Assembly (NCBI GenBank): GCA_037954235.1
Contig: JBBMOA010000001.1
Location: forward strand, 27,543,074 to 27,607,073
Length of the DNA: 64,000 nt
Reading direction: 5' to 3'
Source: Aulostomus chinensis
Lineage: Eukaryota; Chordata; Actinopteri; Syngnathiformes; Aulostomidae
The number at the start of each line of letters is the position of its first letter. Position 1 is the stretch's first letter. This document shows, piece after piece, positions 55,816 through 64,000 of this stretch. Below the pieces are notes generated by a model, which saw only the letters and a program-made list of their open reading frames with translations, was not told where the DNA came from and ran no database searches. Position numbers and translations under genes: made by a program.

Positions 55816-58800
55816 ACATTGGCAGCAGCTCTTTATCCAAACCTTCTCCATTTGTTTGTTCTTCTTTTGTCAATGGACAACTTGGCTTCTCCCGCAACAA
55901 ACTTGAATATTTGCCAGGTTTCTGCCCATTGTTCTCCTTTGGACCTTCACTAAAATAAAAGCAGTCTGAGCCCAGATCCCATTGCATCATGCAGAGATAA
56001 AATCCTACCAACCAAACAAACCCCTGAGTCTGGGACAGTCCAAATATCAGTGTTAGATGGTTTCAGGCTCTTGGCAGAAGGGACACTGGGCAGAGACACC
56101 AGGGTCCATTTGAAGCAGAGGTGTTGACCACTAAAGTTCCATGAAGGATTCACCACTGCAAACCTGCAGACCTCTGATTTCAAGGTGCTTGATACAACAG
56201 CCTCCACACCAGCTTGCAGCCGTCCTCTACCTTTAGTCTGTCTCAACACACAGTGTCCCTTCTCCCTCCCAGCTCTCCCTTATTGAAGGCCTTCACTCAG
56301 CATTTGGAACACCCAGCACGTTCAGGTCTGCAGCCAGAACTCACAGAACTCTTGTCCATTAAAAAAGTCCCTTCATACGTCCAGCTGGGGAACCGTTAAG
56401 ATTTCAATGTGCTTCATGTCAGAAATATCAAGACCAAAGTCCTGGACCCGGGCACCCTCTGTGTCTGGATCAGTGATGAACCTGTGAAGTTCAGGAGCTG
56501 AGAGGCTGCCACGGCCGCACTGAAATCTAGACTCCCTGATCTGAAAGAGGCCAGAGCAGCACTGTGTGGCTCTGAACTGGTGTTTGGGGGAGTCACTACT
56601 TTGAAGGAGCAGGCCCAAGCCGCTCACTCCCCATGGGCCAGATTTATGATGCAAGGGATCCTCAACACTGAGGTATCAATTAGTATGCAAGTAATTCTAC
56701 ACAAACCTGGTCAATGACTGCCAGAATGTTTTTGATTTTTATTCATGACAAATAACATTTAATGTACTGCAGTAGTTTCCAATATATTCCACTATATTCT
56801 TGTTTGATACAAGAGGCTTTAATCTGTGCCTTTGATGTCATCATAAATATATGAAGGCCTTGTTTCAGTGTCAGGAACCAATCAGAGCAGCCTCCTCCTG
56901 ACTAAACAGCTCTACTCATCAAGCCCCTGACCCCAGACTCTTCTTGGTGAACTGATCAGAGATCAGATTAGTAGAGAAGCAGTGACACAAAGGGAAACTT
57001 CCTCATTCCCTGAACGCAGCTTCATCAAACAGAGCAATGCTAACTGTTCACCTGCAGTCGTGATGTCATCAGGACAGGAAGTTGATCAAACGTGTAACCT
57101 AGATGAGAGACGTATCATTAGTTGTGTTACTGCTCCTTTAATAAGTGCCGGTCAGGTGACTACAGCGGCCCCTGCAGTAGAGAGGGAGAATAACGAAAGC
57201 AAGAGCAGCACGCTACAGTCAGCAGACGGATGACTCGAGAATGAGAGAGGAAAGAGTAAACAAAGCAGACTCTTTTGAGGTCTTCTCCTTGGTCCCTTCA
57301 TTTTTTGAGAAGACACTGGACTCAACTGCTGTCCATGATTCTGGATTGTGTTGATTGCGTTGTGAACGAGGATTTGGCCAGGTTTTGTAGGCGGGATCAC
57401 TGGTGTGCGAACACACCTGACGCTGTGGAGAAAAGATGGCGAGCCACCCACAGGAGAGAGAGTCGGAGTGGAAAATGGCGCCGCAAACCTCACCCACCCA
57501 GGTGACACTGACCCTGACGGTGGGATTGTGGTAGGACAGAACTGACAGGTTTCACAGAGACACCTTGAATTTCTTTTGGACTGATAACGGACTGAACGAA
57601 AAGACTGGTGCTGAAAGGGAGAGACTCTGATTATTGATTTGTGAGATTGAGTTGTAAATTGAAATACTTTGGCACTGAGTTTTATTTTTATAACTTTGTT
57701 TTGTTCACGTTTCCTGATTGTGTGCCAAATCGGTGTTCCATGAGTGGGTTGTTGAAAGGGAGTTCAAGCTTGGATAGAGCCACATGGGAACTTTGACCCT
57801 CATCAACCATGCAGGGAGGAGTTCTCAGAGTTTGATTGTGCTGATGAATCATCAGAACTCTCCATCACGCCGTGACGAGGACATCTCAGTGTCAAATCTG
57901 TCATTTCCTGCTGCCAGTAGGTGGCGCTGTGGTCGCTACTGACCTGTAGATGTGTTCAGACTGGGATGTTGATCAAACCTGGAAGTTTCAAACAGACCTG
58001 ACAGGTGGAGAGGATTCAGAAGAGTTGAAGCTTCATTTTAGTTGGAGCCTGAAAATGAGGTGAGACTGAGGGCTCCCAGGAGTTGCAGGTAGGTGCTGCC
58101 CCCTAGTGACCCAGTGGAGAACAACATGTAATGACATGAACGTTCTCCATTTTTCCAGTTCTTGACTTCATTCATCCTCAGACTTCTTCAAGCTGGAAGA
58201 GAGTGAGATCATTTAAAGTAGAGAGTCAATAATCAGCATCTCATCACTCATTTGTTCTCTGGTGGTGACCTCACGACTCAGCAGTGTGACATCACACATT
58301 TCGTTGATGTCATCCTCAAGTGTGTCACTCAGTTCATGCAGCCTTCATTGTTTTATTTTATTATTTCCTTTCACTTTGATCTTCACAAAGACAAAGTGCG
58401 TCTGATGGAGGCACCACTGAGAGAGTGGAATGTTTCCATGTCGCCATGACAACGTGAGGCCCCTCACCTCCTCTGTTCCTTCTGCCGGTCGGCGTCAGAA
58501 GAGCAAGACGGCTGCTTCTCCATCTGGGTGGATGAGCAGCTCCTCCCATCTCAGGCAGACGCTCCCTGGCTGCATGTCAGCAGCTCCTCAAAGCTCCTTC
58601 TGGTTTCTTTGCTCTCCTGATGCTGCGCTGGTGGATTTGTCCACCTCTCATTCTCCAGGGTTCTCAGCCTCATGTTCTCTCCCTCCTGTTCCAGCTCCTC
58701 CAAGTTTCCAGTGGAAGTTTGGCTTTTGTTTGCTACTTTGTCTTTTCTCCTCTGTTGGTGCTTTGAGTTCCTTTGTTGTTCTTTGTCTTTTCATCATTCA

Positions 58801-59690
58801 AGCCTCCTTTTGTTGAACGCTCCTCTCCCCCGTCTGTATTTGGGTCCTGTTCTCCTCCACTTTGGCCAAGAAGGCGGCCCAACAAGAGTCACCAGTGATG
58901 TCACAGCTCCTGGATGCCCCGCCCCTTCATCTGGTGCAGGTCGTGTGATGTCACTGAATCCCACTCAGACCAAACCAGTCAGAGATCAGTGTGTTTGTGT
59001 CAGTGATGTCATCGCCGCTGACATCACAGCCCTCCATCCACACACGCCAGACTGAGGTGGAGGAGGTGATGTTGGGGTTTTCAAGGTCTTCGTCATGAGT
59101 GGGAGGGGCTGAGCTGGTGAATGATCAGCTGACCAGGTCTGGGCTCAGTTCAGATGTTGAGCCACTGCTGACTGCCATTTGCCTGAGGAAGACCCAACGT
59201 TCCCCTCAAGAAATGGAGGGCAGTTTTTAGTGCAGCGTTCATTCTGGTTGGAGTTTTCCTTTCCTTTGCCCTGCACCTCTCTGGTGGGGAGGTGCTCCCT
59301 GTTGACAAGGACTCAGTGGAGAAGACTGGACCAGGACCTTCACTGGTTCAAGGAGCACCGAGGCAAAGGGAGGCCCAGACCAGCAGCCAGGTTGACCAGT
59401 TTGAAAAGCTGTTCCTCTTCCATGCTCATGCTGACTTGTTGGTGTCTCCTCTTTTATTCCTGAGTGATTTTAATCTCAGCTCTCTGAACCTGAATGGAGC
59501 AGAACCAGGAAATCATTGCAGGAAATCATGGAGGAGAAATGAATGAATGAGACTTCCAGTCAAACTGAGACAAACGTCCAGGTTTGGTCATCAAAGATAT
59601 CTGACATTCATTAGTAGACTGACAAAGATGCTCATTATTATTGCAGCAGATTAAACTAGAGAATAAAGAGGGTCTCACTTTGGAAAAAAT
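55816..59690. other. Unassigned sequence between V segments
   Basis: No gene could be supported. 56810-56870 and 58085-58165 belong to the dispersed TGATGTCATC / GGTAGGTGCTGCCCCC repeats. 57130-57560 is richer in CpG, with a short frame and an LTR-like AT-rich sequence after it (57600-57720), but ends were not found. The 127-128-codon frames at 58430-59055 contain a hydrophobic stretch (FATLSFLLCWCFEFLCCSLS) that could be membrane-spanning; I recognise no family and see no exon structure. Confidence 0.4.
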
Positions 59691-59890
59691 ATTGCAGTAT
59701 ATTTTTGTTTTATCAGAGAGGCTTTAATGTCTGTCTTTGATGTCTAAACTCTGACTCTGATGTCATTGGTGGTGACTGAATTCTACCCCCTGACACACTG
59801 AAGGCTCATATTGGTGATGCAGGTAGGTGCTGCCCCCTAGTGACCCAATGGAGAACGACATGTAATGACATGAAGATTCTACATTTTTCC
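59690..59890 (+). repeat. Dispersed TGATGTCATC-type repeat, plus copy
   Basis: Plus-strand counterpart of 38820-39010, followed by GCAGGTAGGTGCTGCCCCCT as at 50369 and 58085. Confidence 0.7.
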
Positions 59891-59908
59891 ACTTGTGAGA
59901 TAAAAATA

Positions 59909-60247
59909 CCTCACAGCAAGAAGGTTCAGGGTTCCAGTCCTGGCTGGAGCACAGGATCTTTCTGTGTGGAGTCTCCATGTTCTCCTGCCCTGTGTGGGTT
60001 CTCTCTGGTACTCCAGCTTCCTCCCACAGTCCAAAGACATCAAGAGGGGACGAGGCTGATTGATACTCTAAATTGACCGTAGGTGTGACTGTGAGTGTGA
60101 ATGGTTGTCTGTCTCTATGTGTTGGTCCTGTGATGGACTGGTGACCTGTCCAGGGTGAACCCTGCCTCTCACCTGTAGACGCTGGGATAGGCTCCACCCC
60201 CCATGACCCTTAACAGGAATAAGAGGAAGACAATGGATGGATGGATA
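59909..60247 (+). mobile_element. tRNA-derived SINE, 5'-truncated, with (ATGG)n tail
   Basis: It starts within the tRNA head at CCTCACAGCAAGAAGG, keeps the B box GGTTCCAGTCC, has the full body and ends AATGGATGGATGGAT. The A box is missing. Confidence 0.88.
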
Positions 60248-60484
60248 TTGGAAACGACTGCAATACAGTATATAAATATTCTAGTTCCTTCATGGGAACC
60301 TGGTTCTCCTGTTCTTTAACATCCTCCAATAGGAATGGACCGTCTATGACAAAGTATCAATAAATCTATCAAGGAGGAAGAAGAATTCTGATCAAAGAAC
60401 TGAAGTCAATCTGGAGATCAGTTGATCTCTGGAAGGAGGAGGAGGAGGCATCCTGTGCTTTTATCTCTCTGTTCATGTTTCCTG

Positions 60485-60486
<2 letters not shown>

Positions 60487-60548
<62 letters not shown>
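60487..60548. repeat. (GT)n microsatellite
   Basis: About 31 GT units. On the minus strand it is the (CA)n that follows every V segment in this cluster. Confidence 0.95.
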
Positions 60549-60551
<3 letters not shown>

Positions 60552-60594
60552 AGCTGCAGCAGTCAGTTCAGGCTCCTTCAGTGTGACTGAGGGA

Positions 60595-60666
60595 GGTTTC
60601 TGTCCGATGGTTTCTCCCAGTGTGAACACAGCCTGACTGCTGATGCTGTGCCGACTCTGACAGTGG
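60595..60666 (-). pseudogene. Relic of a third Ig light-chain V segment with decayed 12-RSS
   Basis: The minus strand carries CCACTGTCAGAGTCGGCACA then GCATCAGCAGTCAGGCTGTG and TTCA, aligning with the FR3/CDR3 end of the other V segments (CACTGTCAGAGTCTTCACAG...). Then come a heptamer CACTGGG (60622-60616), a 12-bp spacer and nonamer ACAGAAACC (60603-60595). Downstream on that strand the similarity continues (CCTCCCTCAGTCACACTGAA, CTGAACTGACTGCTGCAGCT) into the CA microsatellite. Everything 5' of the second V cysteine is gone. The RSS has two mutations but exact spacing. It is oriented opposite to the other two V segments. Confidence 0.85.
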
Positions 60667-61057
60667 TTCAGTTTTTCTCAGTGGCTTTGTTGCTGCTCTC
60701 AGATCAGAATGAAAGTTCTCTCAACTCTGAGTTCAGCCTCCACAACATGGAGTCACTTGTTTCTCCTTCCTTTGATCAAATAGCGAACGCTTTTGGACGA
60801 GGAGGGAGGAAACCACGGCGTTTCACTGCTTTACATTTAGAATCTCACGCCAAGCCGGAGAAGCAGGTCCTGAATCAGTCATGTGGTCACTGCCGGCTGA
60901 AGAGGCTTCGGACGTCACCACATACGTCATCAATACGCGCCTCACAAGAAGAAGAAGCGGGACGTTTTCAAACAACAAGGAAAGAAGGAGAAGTCCGTGA
61001 ACCCCCGGCCTCGGTCTTTGTCTCCTGAAGGCTGAGTGGCGCCGGTAGAACCTCAAC

Positions 61058-61879
61058 ATGTGCGCCGCGCAGCTGCTGCGGGTGTCGGTCCAGGAGCGGA
61101 TCCTCGCCGCCGCTGAAGACTTCCTGCTGCAGCTGGGAGAAGGAGACTCAGCGGCTGGAGTCCCGGTGCTGAGAGCGCTGCTCACTGAGCGGCTGGCGGC
61201 GGCCGCGGAGCAGATCGTGGCTCTGCTGGAGGAAACCGTGGCGGAGTACGAGCGGGAGAACCGCCGGCAGAGGTTGCTGCTCGATGCCGTGCTGAAGCCC
61301 CGAGTCAGGCTGGACAGAGCAGGTGAGTCCCCGCAGGGACCTGCTGCATTGTTCCCAACATAAAGGGAGGTTTTAGTAGCTCAGGAAACAAAGTCCAGGA
61401 ATTCTAGCTGGAGCTTCATCAGACCAAGTGGTCCAGACCAGCTGGAAAAACCCCTGAGACAAAGTCAAAGAGCAGGCAGCACAATGTTTTTGGGACTCAG
61501 TCAGCACACACACACACACACACCTCAGCAGTCTCTCTGTCTCCTGCAGCAAGTCACATGATATGCAAATGAGTCACTAAAGTTACAGCAGCTTCAGTGG
61601 ACAAACTACAAAGGTAGAACTCCTGCAGACACCAATGAAGCTCTGATGATCATTTTAATGCAGTTTCAGTCCAGATCCAGAGACCAGATCCAACTTTGCT
61701 CAGCTCCAACCCAGACTGTCACTGTCAGGATTGTTGTGTCAGAAAGAGGTGGAGGAGAGGAATCAGTGATGGAGACTCAGGGATCGATGGAGAACCTCTT
61801 GATTCACAGCAGCCCTGCTAACAACACAGTCAGAGATGTCTTCCAACGAGACAGAACACAGCTTTATACTGAAGACAGG

Positions 61880-61959
<80 letters not shown>

Positions 61960-64000
61960 CTTGATGATCTACCAGGAAGGGATGGTCATTCCCAGATTGT
62001 TCTTATCTTGGATCTTGGCTGACTGTACGTGGGTGTGCAGGGACCTGCTGGGCCCCTAATTCAGTCCAGGAAGTTCAACTACTGAGGCCCTCAGCCGCAC
62101 GCCAGCGAGAGCATTTTAGGAGACTTGAGGTGTGAGTCACTGTCAATGGTCAATGTTAAGAACACTCCCATTGACAGGCATCAGAAGCATGTTACCATTG
62201 AACTGAACCAAGACAAGACCAAGCTGAGGGGACATTCACACTGAGTTGCTAACTCCTGCTAACTGAGTCGTGTGTGACAGGCTGGCCCAGCATGCTGTGC
62301 ATGTTGGTGTCCTTGTGTCGTTCTTCTGGAGGCTGCTACGGTGCTACCTTGTTAAAAGATGATCCTGTAGACTGGAAATTATATCAGCCCATTAAAAACA
62401 ACCTTTTTTTCTCCACTGCCCGGTTGACCTGGGCTGGACCGGCCATTAGGGAATCATTCCACTTCTCCCAGTGGCCAGCACCTCCCTGGCTGTGAGTGTA
62501 GGTGGGCTGACATGTTTAGCATCGGTACAGGTTCCCTCTGGTTCTAGGGACTGAACTCTCATTCTCCTACAGGGTCTCATTCTAGAAATGAACATTCTGA
62601 CCAGCAGATGTGATCATGAATGGACAAAACCATTCAGCAGAGGGGACCTATGACCTTTGACCTGGGTGACACAACGTTGATCCAAGCATCTGAACCCAGC
62701 GTTTCTATTCCCAGTTTGCTGACTGGTCCTCAGTAGCAGGACGTCTCTTTTCATTGAGTTGATTTCTGTTTCTGTCTGTTGCTCCGCTGTTTCAGAGTCA
62801 AATGAAGAGATTTCTGATGTTGCTGTTTGTGTCCTGCAGATGTGGAGCAGCTGCTGGTGATTAAAGAAGAGGTTCCCCCTGAGCTGCAGGACCCAGAGCC
62901 CCCCCACATTAAAGAGGAGAGGGAGGAGCTCTGGACCAGTGAGGAAGGAGGGCAGCTTCAAGGACAGGAGGAGGCTGATATCACCACGTTCCCCTTCACT
63001 CTGTTCCCTGTGAAGAGTGAAGGGGACGAAGAGAAACCTCAGTTCCCACAGCTTCATCAGAGTCTAACTGAGGAGAACTTGAAAGAAGAGTCTCTGAGCA
63101 GCAGCCCAATTCATCCTCTGAAAACAGAAGCTGATGGAGAAGAGAGTGGAGGACCAGAACCAGAACCAGCCAGCAAGGTAGATCCAGATCCACTTGTACA
63201 ACCCCAGACTGAAGACCAGATGTCAGACTCTTCTGAAGCTGAGACTGAAGTGAGTAAGGATGATTGGGTCAGACCTGATAACACGGCCACCTCTAAGCAC
63301 AAGGAACCCTTTGGCTCAAGGAGGAATTTGCTTCAGAATTTGAGCCCAGGACAGGAAGTGACTCATTGCAGTTCAAAAGAACAAAAACTAAAGACTGAAA
63401 GAGAATCAGAGATCATCAGGAACGTGACCTTTGGTCCTTCTGAATCTCAGACAGAATTCAGTGAGGATGAGCGTCCCTTTAGGTGCTCAACATGCAGTAA
63501 AGGTTTTAGAAACAGAAGGAGTTTGGATAAACACATGAGAACACACACTGGGGAGAAACCGTTCCCATGCTCAGTTTTTGGAGGAAGGTTTTCAGAAAAG
63601 GGATATCTGAAAAGACATATGAGAACACACACAGGGGAGAAACCATTCCCCTGCTCAGTTTGTGGCACAAGATTTTCAGAAAAGGGGCATCTGAAAAGAC
63701 ACATGAGAACGCACACTGGGAAGAAACCATTCCCATGCTCAGTTTGTGGCACAAGATTCTCAGTTAAGGAACATCTAGAATCACACATGAGAATGCACAC
63801 AGGGGATAAACCATATCCCTGCTCAGTTTGTGGCACAAGATTTTCAGAAAGGGGGCATCTGAAAAGACACATGAGAACGCACACTGGGGAGAAACCATAT
63901 CCCTGTTCAGTTTGTTGCAAAAGATTCTCAGTTAAGGGAGATCTGAAAACACACATGAGAACACACACTGGGGAGAAACCATTTCCCTGCTCAGTTTGTG
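61058..64000 (+). CDS. C2H2 zinc-finger protein, two exons visible, 3' end outside window
   Basis: Exon 1 is 61058-61322 (88 codons, donor GTGAGT); the intron is 61323-62839 (acceptor TCCTGCAG); exon 2 starts at 62840, with the joined codon GAT giving DVEQLLVIKEEV. Exon 1 encodes an Ala/Glu/Leu-rich helical N-terminus (SVQERILAAAEDFLLQLGEG, LLTERLAAAAEQIVALLEET) common in fish zinc-finger families. Exon 2 has a long acidic linker with four sumoylation-type psi-K-x-E sites (VIKEE, HIKEE, VKSE, LKTE). From about 63475 come 84-bp tandem C2H2 fingers with TGEKP-type linkers: six complete and a seventh cut by the window. Finger 2 reads CSVFGG, the second zinc Cys replaced by Phe. The product is probably a DNA-binding nuclear regulator; target unknown. 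CpG-rich sequence and CGTCA motifs (60912-60930) lie before the start. Confidence 0.93.
61881..61958. repeat. (GT)n microsatellite in the zinc-finger intron
   Basis: About 39 uninterrupted GT units inside intron 1. A short (CA)n also lies at 61507-61524. Confidence 0.95.
63478..64000 (+). repeat. 84-bp tandem C2H2 finger repeats
   Basis: Consecutive finger modules begin near 63478, 63562, 63646, 63730, 63814, 63898 and 63982. Fingers 3-6 are very similar (FPCSVCGTRFSEKGHLKRH type), pointing to recent internal duplication or conversion. Helix positions differ: KGYLKR, KGHLKR, KEHLES, RGHLKR, KGDLKT. Confidence 0.9.

Noticed and set aside
57240..57510. A small host gene
   Set aside because: The frame has no recognised domain or splice sites, and the flanking sequence resembles an LTR-type or other repeat region.

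Overview
The window looks like a gene-poor, repeat-dense stretch of a ray-finned (probably percomorph) fish genome. The evidence is split genes with GT..AG introns, immunoglobulin light-chain segments with 12/23 recombination signals, U1/U2 snRNA genes, tRNAs with internal promoters, fish-type tRNA-derived SINEs, relics of hAT, piggyBac and Harbinger-like transposons, L2-type LINE pieces, a Ty3/Gypsy element and a C2H2 zinc-finger gene. The species cannot be fixed from sequence alone. Nothing bacterial or CRISPR-like is present.

Layout. 0-2.8 kb: a short 43-bp minisatellite, a Harbinger-like remnant with a MADF-type start, and a broken BED-finger hAT transposase. 2.77-25.98 kb: a giant tandem array of a different ~43-bp unit, with an older-looking subfamily B from ~19.98 kb and a recent ~4.63-kb tandem higher-order duplication (6.35-15.6 kb). 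Two foreign islands sit in the array: a 443-bp solo LTR with a 4-bp target duplication, and a ~1.97-kb piece of a U1/U2 snRNA gene cluster bounded by a 7-bp direct repeat. 26-44.9 kb: a mosaic of transposon fragments, SINEs, segmental and inverted duplications, one intact-looking tRNA-Arg(ACG), its damaged duplicate, an older relic, a tRNA-Leu(TAA), and a frameshifted coiled-coil gene with ~112-residue repeats. 44.96-48.96 kb: a few satellite units in reverse orientation abut a Gypsy element truncated inside reverse transcriptase; its 3' LTR ends directly on an Ig V segment.

48.96-60.7 kb: an Ig light-chain cluster of kappa-like logic. V segments carry 12-bp-spacer signals and the J a 23-bp-spacer signal. 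One V (54.35-54.84 kb, +) is complete with octamer-like promoter, split leader and RSS. One V (48.96 kb, +) lost its leader and promoter to the Gypsy LTR. A third V (60.6 kb, -) survives only as its 3' end plus a decayed RSS. The single J and C lie on the minus strand, so V-to-J joining would have to go by inversion. 61.06-64.0 kb: a two-exon C2H2 zinc-finger gene, cut by the window end.

In function, the light-chain segments form one rearranging unit; the snRNAs would act in splicing if transcribed; the zinc-finger gene is an independent nuclear regulator. The rest is largely mobile or tandem DNA. The most unusual points are the snRNA-cluster fragment inside a minisatellite, the very similar 4.6-kb array duplication with one-unit indels, and the LTR-V fusion.
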